NCBI RefSeq assembly: GCF_001298525.1
Contig: NZ_CP012678.1
Location: forward strand, 1 to 64,000
From: Psychrobacter urativorans
GTDB lineage: Bacteria > Pseudomonadota > Gammaproteobacteria > Pseudomonadales > Moraxellaceae
DNA: 64,000 bases
Direction of reading: 5' to 3'
Of this stretch, positions 54,831-64,000 are shown piece by piece. Position 1 is the first letter of the stretch, and each line of letters starts with the position of its first letter. A model generated the notes under the pieces. It ran no database searches. It saw only the letters and a program-made list of their open reading frames with translations, and was not told the DNA's origin. Position numbers and translations under genes: made by a program.

Positions 54831-56384
54831 TTATTTTAAAAATAATTGATAACCAATATTATCACTGACGGTCGTACATTGGTAGCCGATATCAAGGAGC
54901 GCGTCTTGTAGTAAACGCGAGTTGCTCTCGGAGGCTTGCAAGCCTACCAACACGCGTCCTTCAGCAGCGCCGTGATTACGATAATGGAATAAGGTAATAT
55001 TAAAATCATCGCCCAATTTTTCTAAGAAGGTCAATAGTGCGCCCGGACGTTCAGGAAATCTAATCTTGAGTAATTGTTCGTTTTCTACATGCGCATGACC
55101 ACCAATCAAATGGCGAATATGCGATTTAGCAATATCGTCATCAGTTAAATCGTGTGCTGTGTAACCATCAGCGGCTAACTGTGTACTGATAGTTTGACGC
55201 TCTTTTTCACCTTCTTTTAAGGCAATACCCACAAAAATCGCTGCAGGTTCCATTGAGTCCGGTGACTTTTGATTGTCTGCACGATAGTTAAATTCAGTGA
55301 TATTGCGACCATGTAGACTACGGCAGAAGTCTAAAAATGCGCCTGTTTTTTCGGGAATGGTCACGGCAAAGATGGCTTCTTTTTTCTCACCAATTTCAGT
55401 GCGCTCAGCGATATAACGCAAGCGATCAAAGTTCATGTTCGCACCGCAAATAATACCAACGCAGTTTTTACCTTGTAAGTTATTGGCTTTAATATATTTT
55501 TTCATACCGGCAACGGATAATGCGCCAGCTGGCTCAACGATGCTGCGATTTTCTTCAAAGACGTCCTTGATCGCAGCGCATACTTCATCATTGGTACAGG
55601 TCACAACTTCAGGCTCGACCACTGGTCCTGAACCATCGCTTTTTTGCATACGAATAACGTCAAATGGTATCTTGCCGATTTCTGCCACCGCCACGCCATC
55701 AACGAAAAGACCGACTTGTGGTAAGCGCACCCGTTCACCGGCTGCAAGCGCCGCTTTTAAACAGGCAGCTTCTTCCGCTTCTACTGAAATAACTTTTACA
55801 TGCGGGGCAACTTCACCTAAGAATGCGGCAACACCTGCGATAAGACCACCGCCACCAGTAGCGACAAAAACATAATCCATGTCGCGCCATTGTTGGGTCA
55901 GTTCAAGCCCAATCGTCCCTTGTCCCGCAATCACTAACTCGTCGTCATACGGTGGAATAAAAGTTAAGCCTTCACGCTCAGCGCGATCGATAGCGTAGCG
56001 GTTAGCTTCATCAAAGCTATCACCATACAAATCTACGTTACCGCCCAGTGCTTTAACCGCGTCAACTTTGATATCAGGGGTCGTGGTCGGCATGACAATA
56101 ATATTATTAAGAGATAGTTTTCGTGCCGAGTAAGCCACCCCTTGCGCATGATTGCCTGCTGAGGCACAAATGACCCCACGTGCCTTTTGCTCGTCGCTTA
56201 ATTGGCTAATGCGGTTATAAGCACCGCGTAATTTAAAGGAAAAAACAGGTTGCAGGTCTTCGCGCTTCAGACGAATGTCATTGGCGAAACGCTGGGTCAG
56301 CTTCGGTGCAGGCTCAAGAGGGGTCTGAATAGCAACATCATAGACAGTGGCTTGCAATATGGCTCGTACCCAGTGTGACAACAT
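54831..56384 (-). CDS. ilvA: Threonine ammonia-lyase, biosynthetic
   Basis: PLP enzyme that makes 2-oxobutanoate for isoleucine. The PLP lysine lies in SFKLRGAYN, the phosphate loop appears as SAGNHAQG and GGGGLIAG. Two regulatory ACT-like domains fill the last ~190 residues, so feedback inhibition by isoleucine is expected. The 517-aa length matches E. coli IlvA. The downstream Excalibur gene is unrelated. Confidence 0.96.
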   Translation of the reverse strand: MLSHWVRAILQATVYDVAIQTPLEPAPKLTQRFANDIRLKREDLQPVFSFKLRGAYNRISQLSDEQKARGVICASAGNHAQGVAYSARKLSLNNIIVMPTTTPDIKVDAVKALGGNVDLYGDSFDEANRYAIDRAEREGLTFIPPYDDELVIAGQGTIGLELTQQWRDMDYVFVATGGGGLIAGVAAFLGEVAPHVKVISVEAEEAACLKAALAAGERVRLPQVGLFVDGVAVAEIGKIPFDVIRMQKSDGSGPVVEPEVVTCTNDEVCAAIKDVFEENRSIVEPAGALSVAGMKKYIKANNLQGKNCVGIICGANMNFDRLRYIAERTEIGEKKEAIFAVTIPEKTGAFLDFCRSLHGRNITEFNYRADNQKSPDSMEPAAIFVGIALKEGEKERQTISTQLAADGYTAHDLTDDDIAKSHIRHLIGGHAHVENEQLLKIRFPERPGALLTFLEKLGDDFNITLFHYRNHGAAEGRVLVGLQASESNSRLLQDALLDIGYQCTTVSDNIGYQLFLK

Positions 56385-56585
56385 AATTTTTCCTAAATAA
56401 ACGGTAGATAAAAATAAAAAAAGAGGTGAGTATAAAAATAGCTAGATTAGCCTATGCCGATTTTCAGCATCTTGCAAGACTCAATTGCAATTTTAAGTCC
56501 TGTTTTGGGAAGACAATAAAGTTTTTAGCGCGTTCTAAAGTTGAGATTATAGTTAAATAACCTTTAAATAGGGACTAAATTAGAA

Positions 56586-56613
56586 TTTGTATCAGCCAGA
56601 CTTCCGTTATAAT
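56586..56613 (+). promoter_or_regulatory. Candidate rpiA promoter
   Basis: TATAAT at 56608-56613 with TTTGTA/TTGTAT 15-16 bases upstream. Transcription would start about 35 bases before the rpiA start. Confidence 0.5.
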
Positions 56614-56653
56614 AGGCGCGCATTTTTATATTCTTTTACGTTGCCAAGGATTT

Positions 56654-57316
56654 ATGATGAGTGATCAGCACGCACAAAAGCAAGCCGCTGCTAAAGCCGC
56701 GTTACGTTATATCGAAGACGATATGATACTTGGGGTAGGGACGGGCAGCACGGTTAATTGCCTGATTGAATTGTTACCCACGCTCAGGCTTGCCGGTGCG
56801 GTTGCTAGCTCGCAAGTGACCGAAGATAAGCTCCGTGCGCTTGGTATTGAAATAGTAGATTTAAACTTTGCCGGTACGCTTGACCTTTACATCGATGGCG
56901 CAGATGAAGTGAATGTACAATTGCAACTGATTAAAGGTGGCGGCGGTGCATTGACTCGAGAAAAAATCGTCGCGGCGGCATCTAATAAGTTTGTATGTAT
57001 GGTTGATGACAGCAAGATGGTTGAGGTGCTTGGGCGCGCATTTCCTGTGCCGATTGAAGTATTGCCGCAAGCGCGCTCGTATGTTGCTCGTCAATTGGCA
57101 CAATTGGGCGGCGAACCAGTCTATCGTGAAGATTTCGTCACCGATTATGGAAACGTGATTTTGGATACTTATGACTTGGATGTTAGCGACCCTATCGCCC
57201 TTGAGCAGCAATTAAACAATATCGTTGGTGTGGTTTGTAACGGTATTTTTGCCGCCAACCAAGCGGATATCCTATTAAAAGCAGGGAGTGAAGGTGTTAA
57301 AACCATTTTGCGCTAA
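56654..57316 (+). CDS. rpiA: Ribose-5-phosphate isomerase A
   Basis: Interconverts ribose 5-phosphate and ribulose 5-phosphate in the pentose phosphate pathway. The 220-aa product has [32 protein letters not shown] with catalytic Glu, and the C-terminal NGIFA. Two adjacent ATGs exist (56654 and 56657); AAGGA favours the second slightly. It lies divergent from ilvA, as in E. coli relatives. Confidence 0.96.
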   Translation: MMSDQHAQKQAAAKAALRYIEDDMILGVGTGSTVNCLIELLPTLRLAGAVASSQVTEDKLRALGIEIVDLNFAGTLDLYIDGADEVNVQLQLIKGGGGALTREKIVAAASNKFVCMVDDSKMVEVLGRAFPVPIEVLPQARSYVARQLAQLGGEPVYREDFVTDYGNVILDTYDLDVSDPIALEQQLNNIVGVVCNGIFAANQADILLKAGSEGVKTILR

Positions 57317-57362
57317 TGCTTGCTTAATAAATATCATGTATTGATACTTAGGTATAAAACAT

Positions 57363-57400
57363 AAAAAAGGCAGGTTACGTTAAGTAGCCTGCCTTTTTTA
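57363..57400. terminator. Bidirectional rho-independent terminator (rpiA / argF)
   Basis: AAAAAAGGCAGGTTAC pairs closely with GTAGCCTGCCTTTTTT (one mismatch), with T-runs on both strands. Confidence 0.9.
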
Positions 57401-57443
57401 TGTGTTTTTTATTTATGCGCTTTTTAATGACGTTTTTATATGA

Positions 57444-58364
57444 TTAAGACAATTTAATTTTATCTTTTAATAAAAATTCCATCAGTGCTTTTTGCGCATG
57501 TAAACGGTTTTCAGCTTCATCCCAAACCACTGAACGCGGGTCATCAAGCATATCATGAGAAATCTCTTCGCCACGATGCGCAGGCAAGCAGTGCATAAAC
57601 ACCACTTCAGGATCGGCTTTATCTAATAGTGAAGGCGTCACTTGATAAGGCGCAAAACGGCGCGCACGGGTGCTTTGCTCAGACTCTTGCCCCATACTTG
57701 CCCACACATCGGTGACAATCAGGTTAGAATCTTTCGCGGCATCTTGGACATTTTCAACTAGGCTGACGCAATGTGAGAAGCGTTCCATCAGTACCGGATC
57801 AGGCTCAAAGCCATAAGGTGCTGCTATGCGTAGCTCAAAGCCAAACTGATTTGCCGCTTGCATATAGGAGGCGCACATATTATTACCATCACCAACCCAT
57901 GTGACGATTTTATTTTCGATACTGCCGTGATGCTCATAATACGTTTGCATATCCGCCAATAATTGGCACGGATGAAACTCATCGGTTAAAGCATTGATAA
58001 TCGGTACACTAGAGTACTCAGCAAAGGTCTCAACTTTTTCATGCCCAAAGGTACGAATCATAATGATATCGACCATGCTCGATATGACACGGGCTGAATC
58101 TTCTAATGGCTCACCGCGACCCAGTTGCGTGTCATTTGGCGATAAAAAAATGGCACTGCCACCAAACTGCCCCATACCAGTCTCAAACGAGATACGCGTA
58201 CGGGTAGAGGATTTTTCAAAAATCATGCCCAACGTCCGACCAACAAAAGGTTGGTAAATCTCGCCCGCATGCTGCATTTTTCGCAACTCGCTGCCGCGTT
58301 TAATAAGGGCTTCTAGTTCTTGTTTGGTTAAATCAGATAAAGTTAAAAAATGGCGCAAGCTCAT
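57444..58364 (-). CDS. argF: Ornithine carbamoyltransferase
   Basis: Makes citrulline from ornithine and carbamoyl phosphate in arginine synthesis. The 306-aa product has [13 protein letters not shown] (carbamoyl-phosphate site), FHPCQ, and [10 protein letters not shown]. It is the anabolic type by length and context; no arcA or arcC is adjacent. Confidence 0.95.
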   Translation of the reverse strand: MSLRHFLTLSDLTKQELEALIKRGSELRKMQHAGEIYQPFVGRTLGMIFEKSSTRTRISFETGMGQFGGSAIFLSPNDTQLGRGEPLEDSARVISSMVDIIMIRTFGHEKVETFAEYSSVPIINALTDEFHPCQLLADMQTYYEHHGSIENKIVTWVGDGNNMCASYMQAANQFGFELRIAAPYGFEPDPVLMERFSHCVSLVENVQDAAKDSNLIVTDVWASMGQESEQSTRARRFAPYQVTPSLLDKADPEVVFMHCLPAHRGEEISHDMLDDPRSVVWDEAENRLHAQKALMEFLLKDKIKLS

Positions 58365-58550
58365 AGCAATCCTAGCAGTCGAACACAGTCAGTGAAAAAT
58401 GGGAGGTTATCAGTAGGCGACGGCATGGTAAAATGACCAATACCGTGCTGACAACAAAATTTTAGTATAGCGTAATTGAGGATAATGTAAACGCCCAATT
58501 TTGCCATAATAAGTAAGGCTGTTTTTTAAGCAATCAGCCTACCATTTTAT

Positions 58551-58594
58551 CTATGTTATTTATATTAACTATGTTATTTATCTGTGCTATTTGA
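58551..58594. repeat. 13-bp repeat, 3 copies
   Basis: CTATGTTATTTAT occurs at 58551-58563 and 58569-58581, then CTGTGCTATTTGA at 58582-58594, directly downstream of the leftward alr stop codon. Confidence 0.75.
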
Positions 58595-58613
58595 TGAGCG
58601 TAAAACCACGTTT

Positions 58614-59732
58614 TTATTCTAATGATGACGTTTGTGTACGAACAGGTCGGGTACTCAATCGGCATAGCAGCTCATAGCCAATAGTGCCTGCATGATTTGC
58701 TACTTCATCAACATGGGGAACGCTGCCCCAAAGTATCACCTTGCTATTTAAAGCAAGCGTTGTCGGCGTTGAGCTGATATCAATGACAATCATATCCATT
58801 GCCACCCGACCACGAACGGGGCAAGGATAGCTTTGCTTGCTGCTTTCATCAATCACAGAAACATAGGCGTTTTTATCGAGTATGCGTGGATAGCCATCGC
58901 CATAGCCGATACTGACCAGCGCGGTTCTGGTTTCTTGCTGCGCAATCCAGTGACTGCCATAACCAATGGCATCGCCCACTTTTATCGTTTGTAGCGCCAT
59001 AATTTGGGCGCTAAAATCCATCGCGGGTTGCAAATTTAACTCATTTGCAGAGGTATTCTTAATGGGTGAGCTGCCATATAGCATGATACCGGGGCGCACC
59101 CAATCATAATGACTGTCGGGAAAATTGACCAAACCGGCTGAATTACATAGCGAGCCTTGAACATCTTGACTCACAGTGTCACGCAATCGCGCTAGCATAT
59201 CAGCAAAGCGTTGTTTTTGAATGGTATTGAGCGGGTGATCAACGTCGTCAGCATTGGCAAAATGAGTGGTTAATATCATTCGATAACCGGCATCATGCAG
59301 ACGCTGAGCAGCATCCAAAATAGTCTGCTCATTGAAGCCCAAGCGGTTCATGCCAGTATTATATTTTAGCCAAACCTGCCGCGCTTGGTTGGCAATCGCA
59401 GGGACATTGTCTAACGCCCATTCAAGCTGCGGATAATGATGAATCACACAGCTTAAGTCATTGTCAATCGCCTGCTGCCATTCTGCTTGGTTAAATACCC
59501 CTTCAATTAAGCCGATCATTTTATTCCAACCCAAGTCGCGTGCTTCTAACGCCTCTATCAGCGTTGCCACGCCAATACCATCTGCTTGCTGCAAGGCAGG
59601 CAATACAGCTTTAACCCCATGACCATACGCATTGGCTTTTACCATTGCTAATATTTTGGCAGTGGGTGCTCGTTTTTTGACTTGATTTAAGTTGTGGGTG
59701 AGTGCTTGAGGCTTAATCGTGATGGTGCGCAT
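58614..59732 (-). CDS. alr: Alanine racemase
   Basis: PLP enzyme that supplies D-alanine for peptidoglycan. The PLP lysine is in AMVKANAYGHG near residue 33. LKYNTGMNRLGF, RPGIMLYG, and the C-terminal VSIGYGDGYPR with catalytic Tyr are present. The 372-aa length is normal. It lies 150 bases downstream of dnaB on the same strand, the usual gammaproteobacterial order. Confidence 0.95.
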   Translation of the reverse strand: MRTITIKPQALTHNLNQVKKRAPTAKILAMVKANAYGHGVKAVLPALQQADGIGVATLIEALEARDLGWNKMIGLIEGVFNQAEWQQAIDNDLSCVIHHYPQLEWALDNVPAIANQARQVWLKYNTGMNRLGFNEQTILDAAQRLHDAGYRMILTTHFANADDVDHPLNTIQKQRFADMLARLRDTVSQDVQGSLCNSAGLVNFPDSHYDWVRPGIMLYGSSPIKNTSANELNLQPAMDFSAQIMALQTIKVGDAIGYGSHWIAQQETRTALVSIGYGDGYPRILDKNAYVSVIDESSKQSYPCPVRGRVAMDMIVIDISSTPTTLALNSKVILWGSVPHVDEVANHAGTIGYELLCRLSTRPVRTQTSSLE

Positions 59733-59882
59733 AATCGGCTTCTTTATTAGCAGGGTGGTAAAGCAAAGCTACAGATTAGTCAAAGCTCTTTTTATGAATA
59801 GCGATTTACTATCTGTAGCGGAATGGGATGAAAAATAAATGTATAAAAATAAATTAATGAATGATAAGCAAGCACTTAAATG

Positions 59883-61283
59883 CTACTCATCATCAAAGCT
59901 CTTGCCTTGATAATATTCAGGCGTCAGGTTGGTAAAGCGGGTAAATTGTCCCTCAAACGCCAATCTCAGCGTGCCAATAGGACCATTACGTTGCTTACCA
60001 ATAATAATTTCAGCCACGCCTTTGTGGTCTGAATTCTCATTATAAACCTCATCACGATAAATAAACATAATCAAATCGGCATCCTGCTCAATCGCTCCAG
60101 ATTCACGCAAATCGGACATAATCGGGCGTTTATTGGGGCGATTCTCCAAGCTGCGATTTAACTGCGATAACGCGATAACTGGGCATTCAAGCTCACGTGC
60201 TAAGGCTTTTAAACTGCGTGAAATCTCGGAAATCTCCCCAACGCGGTTGCCATCAAGACTCGGCACTTTCATTAATTGTAGATAATCGACAATAATAGCG
60301 CCGAGCTTACCGTCATGGTTTTTGGCAATACGGCGACAGCGTGAGCGCAGCTCGGATGGCGGTAGCGCAGTGCTGTCATCAATGTATAAATGCTTCGATT
60401 GCAAATGCTGAATGGCGTTCATCATTTTTGCCCATTCATCTTCATTCATCTGCCCTGAGCGTAGGTGAGTTTGATTAATCGCGCCCCACGAGGACAGCAG
60501 ACGCATGACGATAGACTCAGCAGGCATCTCCATCGAGAACACCACGACGGGCAAATCTTCATTAAACAAAATCCCTTCCGCCAAGTTCATGGCAAAGGTA
60601 GTTTTACCCATAGACGGACGCGCCGCAACAATCACCAAATCGCCTGCTTGTAAGCCTTGGGTTTTATTATTTAATTCCACAAAAGGCGTTTGTAGACCAA
60701 TCATGCCGTCAGGATTGGATTTCAGCTCTTGTATTTTATCGATAACATTGGTTAAAACGGCAGTAATGCCAACGGGTCCACGCTGTTCAGCGCGCTTATT
60801 ATGTTGCTCATTAATGCTAAAAATCTTAGCTTCTACACTGTCTAAAATATCACTGACGGTTCTGTCTTTAGGGTTATATGCAAGGGTCAGCATATCGTTC
60901 CCAGTAGTAATCAACTGACGCAGGGTTGATAGCTCGCGGACACGCTGCGCATAGGCAGTCAAGTTAAATAACGTCGCTGGGCTTTGGCTTAAAATATCGG
61001 CAAGATAGCTGTCACCGCCTGCATTTTTTAAGAGTTTTTGTGCCTCTAACCAATCATGCACCATCACCGTATCATAAGGCTCATTTACCGCTGCCAAATG
61101 CGCAATCGCATCAAAAATATGCTGATGTCGTCCAGCATAAAAATCGTCTTTAGAGACGATATCGGCAATCTTGTCATACGCCTCTTCAATACTCATCAAA
61201 GAAGCCAGTAACGCCTTTTCGATATCAATATTATGCGGCGGGGTCTGGTTGAGTAAGTCGTCAGTTTTATCTATGTCTGCCAT
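59883..61283 (-). CDS. dnaB: Replicative DNA helicase DnaB
   Basis: Hexameric helicase that unwinds the replication fork. The N-terminal domain (PPHNIDIEKALLASLM) leads to the RecA-like motor: Walker A ARPSMGKTT, Walker B IIVDYLQLM, and SQLNRSLENR. The 466-aa product has no intein. The gene is followed by alr. Confidence 0.97.
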   Translation of the reverse strand: MADIDKTDDLLNQTPPHNIDIEKALLASLMSIEEAYDKIADIVSKDDFYAGRHQHIFDAIAHLAAVNEPYDTVMVHDWLEAQKLLKNAGGDSYLADILSQSPATLFNLTAYAQRVRELSTLRQLITTGNDMLTLAYNPKDRTVSDILDSVEAKIFSINEQHNKRAEQRGPVGITAVLTNVIDKIQELKSNPDGMIGLQTPFVELNNKTQGLQAGDLVIVAARPSMGKTTFAMNLAEGILFNEDLPVVVFSMEMPAESIVMRLLSSWGAINQTHLRSGQMNEDEWAKMMNAIQHLQSKHLYIDDSTALPPSELRSRCRRIAKNHDGKLGAIIVDYLQLMKVPSLDGNRVGEISEISRSLKALARELECPVIALSQLNRSLENRPNKRPIMSDLRESGAIEQDADLIMFIYRDEVYNENSDHKGVAEIIIGKQRNGPIGTLRLAFEGQFTRFTNLTPEYYQGKSFDDE

Positions 61284-61383
61284 GAGTGCCTAATGATTTA
61301 TCAGTATATAAACGTTAAAAGGGGTAGAGTTTTAAATTGTAAAATCGAGCACGCTGTGACTCTTGCTATCACCAGCGCTTACC

Positions 61384-61431
61384 ATGATGAGCAATTACTA
61401 TCATGAACAATTACCATTATAAGCAAATGCT
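61384..61431. repeat. 16-bp degenerate tandem repeat, 3 copies
   Basis: Units starting ATGATGAGCAATTACT (61384), ATCATGAACAATTACC (61400) and ATTATAAGCAAATGCT (61416), flanked on both sides by TCACCAGC. It lies in the divergent dnaB-pdxA spacer (61284-61697), in which no gene is convincing. Confidence 0.7.
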
Positions 61432-61697
61432 GTCACCAGCAATATCTTCAAAACACGTATTAAATACCAACAATAGCGGTACCAAAACGCGCGCTAATGA
61501 CGCGGTAATTGATGTTACAATCAAGGGCGAAAGTCTATCACATTACAAGCGCACTGAGTCTGAATTGATTGTTTTTCATCATAACTTTAGTGCGATTATA
61601 AATGTGAATCATGCGTAAAACGGTATTTTAAAACAGTAGAAAGTATTCAAAAAACACAATAAAAACTGATAGTTATTATCTTAATAAGGATATTTTG

Positions 61698-62780
61698 ATG
61701 CAAAAACAACCTTTACTCCTAACCACGGGTGAGCCTGCTGGCATTGGTATGGATGTGGTGCTAATCTTGGCGCAAGAAAATAAATTACAAGGTTTTGGGC
61801 GTCCTATTTGGGTGACAGCTGATGCGGAAGCTATGCAGGCTCGTGCCGAGCAGCTTATCGCTGCGGGCGTGTTACAAAGTTGCCCTTCGTGGCAAATCGT
61901 AGACGCACAAGCGGAAGCAACGGATTTTGTTGAGGCGGTAGCACAGCAGTCGGGTGAGGATGCGAGTGCCAATACCAATGATTTTATCTTGCTCGATGTG
62001 CCATGCGGTGCGCCTGTAATTGCCGGACAAATTGACATTAATAACGCGATTATGGTCGCTCAGCAGTTGGAGATTGCTCATAAACTTGCGGTCACTCACA
62101 ATGTTGCTGCCATTGTCACGGGTCCTTTGCAAAAATCTGCATTGATTGATGCGGATATTAAACTGTTAGATGGCACCATGTTTAGCGGTCATACTGAATT
62201 TTTTATGCAGCAAAGTGGCTGTGATAAAGTAGTGATGATGCTTGCCAATCAAGCCATGAAAGTCGCGCTTGTCACTACCCATTTGGCATTAAGAGATGTT
62301 CCTGCGGCAATCACTAAAGACAATGTACGCCAAACGGTACAAATTGTACTCGATGATATGCAGTCGAAATTCGGTCTTAAAAATCCGCGTATTTTAGTGT
62401 GCGGTCTGAATCCGCATGCAGGCGAGGGCGGTCATCTAGGCATGGAAGAGATTGATATTATCAATCCTGTCTTGCAAGAGTTTATCGTAAAAGGGGCTGA
62501 TATTTCAGAAGCCATGCCCGCTGATACTTTATTTACGCCACGACATTTGAGTGATTGCGATGCCGTGATTGCGATGTTCCATGACCAAGGTTTACCTGTG
62601 CTGAAATCTCATGGTTTTGGTGATACCGTTAATTTAACCTTGGGCTTGCCTTATATTCGCACCTCAGTTGATCATGGTACGGCGCTTGATTTGGCAGGGC
62701 GTGGCGATGCTAGTGCTACTAGCTTATATCAAGCGTTAGTAATGGCAGATGAGATGGCAAGTAAAGCGTTAGCAGATTAA
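61698..62780 (+). CDS. pdxA: 4-hydroxythreonine-4-phosphate dehydrogenase
   Basis: NAD-dependent step of pyridoxal phosphate synthesis. The 360-aa product has TTGEPAGIGMD at the N-terminus, TGPLQKSAL, the metal-binding GHTEFFMQ, and GLNPHAGEGGHLG. The ATG at 61698 has AAGGA 7 bases upstream. rsmA follows after 140 bases, as in the surA-pdxA-rsmA-apaGH operon, but surA is not upstream. Confidence 0.95.
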   Translation: MQKQPLLLTTGEPAGIGMDVVLILAQENKLQGFGRPIWVTADAEAMQARAEQLIAAGVLQSCPSWQIVDAQAEATDFVEAVAQQSGEDASANTNDFILLDVPCGAPVIAGQIDINNAIMVAQQLEIAHKLAVTHNVAAIVTGPLQKSALIDADIKLLDGTMFSGHTEFFMQQSGCDKVVMMLANQAMKVALVTTHLALRDVPAAITKDNVRQTVQIVLDDMQSKFGLKNPRILVCGLNPHAGEGGHLGMEEIDIINPVLQEFIVKGADISEAMPADTLFTPRHLSDCDAVIAMFHDQGLPVLKSHGFGDTVNLTLGLPYIRTSVDHGTALDLAGRGDASATSLYQALVMADEMASKALAD

Positions 62781-62920
62781 CTGGGCAATTTGTCACAGCG
62801 GAAGCGAATGCAAAATACAGTCTGATAATGAGCTGTGATATAATTTAAATATGATAAACGCCTCATTTATTGCCTGATTCCATGGCAGTGACTATTTTAC
62901 TTTTTAATTAAGAACTATTT

Positions 62921-63784
62921 ATGTCTAAGCCTTCATTTGACGCCCAAACTTTGTCCGCCAGTTTACGAGCCGCAAAACACCAACCGCGAAAACGCTTTGG
63001 TCAAAATTTCTTACATGATCGTAGCGTGATTCGTGAGATTGTTGAAAGCATTCGCTTAGAGCGCGATGATAATTTAATAGAAATCGGTCCTGGTATGGGT
63101 GCATTGACCGAGCCATTATTGGCTGAAGTCGATGCCATGACAGTGATTGAGTTAGATCGTGATTTGGCAGATAGCTTACGTATACGTATTGGCGCTAATA
63201 GCCATCCGAACTTTACGATTATTAAAGACAATGCCATGAATGTCGACTATCGTGCGCTGTATAGTGCAGAGCGTGGCAAACTGCGGGTGGTCGGCAACTT
63301 GCCTTATAATATTTCTACACCGATATTGTTTCATTTGCTCAGTTATGCTGATGTGATTCAAGACATGCATTTTATGCTGCAAAAAGAAGTCGTTGAGCGT
63401 ATTACTGCTGATGTGGGCAGCAAAACCTATGGTCGTCTGTCCGTCATTATGCAGTATCATTGTGATACGGATTATTTATTGACAGTTCCTCGTGGCGCGT
63501 TTAATCCACCGCCAAAAGTTACCAGTGCAGTTTTTCGTTTAACACCGCATATTAATAAGCCCATCGTCGCAGAAGATGAACAGTATTTTGCCATTGTAGT
63601 ACGCGAAACCTTTAATCATCGCCGCAAAACCCTCCGCGCTATCTTTAAAAACTCAACCTTGCTACCTACATTAAGCGAAGATGATTTTGCTGCTTGTGGT
63701 ATTGATCCGCAGGCACGTCCAGAAACCCTGAGCGTGAGTGATTTTGTGGCACTGAGTAATCGGGCAAAATCGTTAGAAGCTTGA
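62921..63784 (+). CDS. rsmA: 16S rRNA dimethyladenosine transferase
   Basis: Methylates A1518 and A1519 near the 3' end of 16S rRNA during 30S assembly (KsgA). The 287-aa product has [11 protein letters not shown], the SAM site [14 protein letters not shown], and the catalytic NLPYNISTP. Its last residues (KSLEA) come from the first unit of a tandem repeat that continues past the stop codon. Confidence 0.96.
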   Translation: MSKPSFDAQTLSASLRAAKHQPRKRFGQNFLHDRSVIREIVESIRLERDDNLIEIGPGMGALTEPLLAEVDAMTVIELDRDLADSLRIRIGANSHPNFTIIKDNAMNVDYRALYSAERGKLRVVGNLPYNISTPILFHLLSYADVIQDMHFMLQKEVVERITADVGSKTYGRLSVIMQYHCDTDYLLTVPRGAFNPPPKVTSAVFRLTPHINKPIVAEDEQYFAIVVRETFNHRRKTLRAIFKNSTLLPTLSEDDFAACGIDPQARPETLSVSDFVALSNRAKSLEA

Positions 63785-63819
63785 GTAGTTAGAGGCTTAA
63801 ATCGTTAGAAGCCTAATAC
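63772..63819. repeat. 16-bp degenerate tandem repeat, 3 copies, across the rsmA stop codon
   Basis: GTTAGAAGCTTGAGTA, GTTAGAGGCTTAAATC and GTTAGAAGCCTAATAC start at 63772, 63788 and 63804. The first includes the rsmA stop. Confidence 0.75.
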
Positions 63820-63900
63820 GGCAAGAGACGAGACAAAATAAGATCATATAAAATAAGTAGGGCTATTTCTATTCTTAGCAATAGCAGCCATTCATAAAAG

Positions 63901-63929
63901 CGATTATCAACCAATCCTGTTGATAATCG
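63901..63929 (+). other. Perfect 10-bp hairpin just before apaH
   Basis: CGATTATCAA and TTGATAATCG enclose a 9-base loop, 26 bases before the apaH start. No clean T-run follows, so it may be a weak rsmA terminator, a processing site or an operator. Confidence 0.55.
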
Positions 63930-63955
63930 TTATCTGTCATTGTAATTGAGGTAAT

Positions 63956-64000
63956 ATGAGCTTTCGCCATCAATATGTCATTGGTGACCTACAGGGTTGC
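63956..64000 (+). CDS. apaH: Diadenosine tetraphosphatase (start only)
   Basis: Only fifteen codons are visible: MSFRHQYVIGDLQGC. The GDLQGC segment is the first metal-binding motif of ApaH-type phosphatases, which split Ap4A into two ADP. GAGG precedes the ATG. Position after rsmA matches the classical operon, although apaG, usually between them, is missing here. Confidence 0.75.
   Translation, partial: MSFRHQYVIGDLQGC

Noticed and set aside
61403..61618. 71-codon frame between dnaB and pdxA
   Set aside because: It begins inside the 16-bp repeat and lacks a ribosome site; the peptide has no recognisable features.
3282..63819. CRISPR array interpretation of the spacer repeats
   Set aside because: Units are directly adjacent without spacers, few in number, different at each site, and no cas gene is present.

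Overview
The window looks like chromosome from a psychrotolerant gammaproteobacterium of the Moraxellaceae, most likely Psychrobacter. The supporting signs are moderate to low GC with AT-rich spacers, an Hfq with a long glycine-rich tail (a Moraxellaceae trait), frequent TTG/GTG starts, and core genes that all look gammaproteobacterial. No rRNA, tRNA, CRISPR array, insertion sequence or prophage was recognised. Almost everything is ordinary chromosome; only about 12-16.2 kb looks accessory.

Layout. 0-12 kb: the 5' end of a lipoprotein gene, pepN, aroG, lpxB-rnhB, a CAP-domain exported protein, a DUF924 protein, and nspC plus carboxynorspermidine synthase (alternative spermidine route). 12-16.2 kb: a uracil-DNA-glycosylase-like gene, an AT-rich gap, a zinc-ribbon/TM2 protein, a decayed copy of the glycosylase-like gene, gene scraps, an orphan protein with a PD-(D/E)XK-like motif, and a tandem pair of DUF606 membrane proteins. 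16.5-20.4 kb: small single-function genes on the + strand (PaiB-like, C39-like, HD hydrolase, isoprenylcysteine-type methyltransferase, PhzF, YnfA) and a 40-residue basic protein on the - strand. 20.6-26 kb: queD-tsaE-mutL-miaA-hfq. 26-30 kb: kdsD-kdsC-lptC-lptA-lptB, for Kdo supply and LPS export. 30-40.3 kb: radA, an RlpA-like protein, rodA, an M15 peptidase-like protein, an orphan envelope protein and an M16 protease pair. 40.3-49.4 kb: two tiny paralogous lipoproteins, ftsY, ogt, a YebC-family gene, a voltage-gated-type ion channel with a zinc ribbon, an ABC1 kinase, aroQ, a cold-shock protein and a DEAD-box helicase. 49.5-64 kb: a TauE/SafE-type protein with a His/Met-rich tail next to ccoS, a DUF218 protein overlapping murB, a low-molecular-weight phosphatase, hslR, an Excalibur protein, ilvA, rpiA, argF, alr, dnaB, pdxA-rsmA and the start of apaH.

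Functionally the window is rich in envelope building (lpxB, kdsD/C, lptC/A/B, rodA, murB, alr, RlpA-like, M15) and in RNA or translation upkeep (rnhB, queD, tsaE, miaA, hfq, csp, DEAD-box helicase, hslR, rsmA, ftsY).

The most striking unexplained signal is not a gene. At least fourteen spacers carry short, degenerate tandem repeats (period 8-24 bp, 2-5 copies), each with an unrelated unit and often within tens of bases of a stop codon. Other candidates are the decaying glycosylase-like duplication with its nuclease-like neighbour, the pair of tiny lipoproteins, a perfect 16-bp palindrome on the pepN -35 box, and a MutL whose C-terminal half lacks the usual endonuclease motifs.
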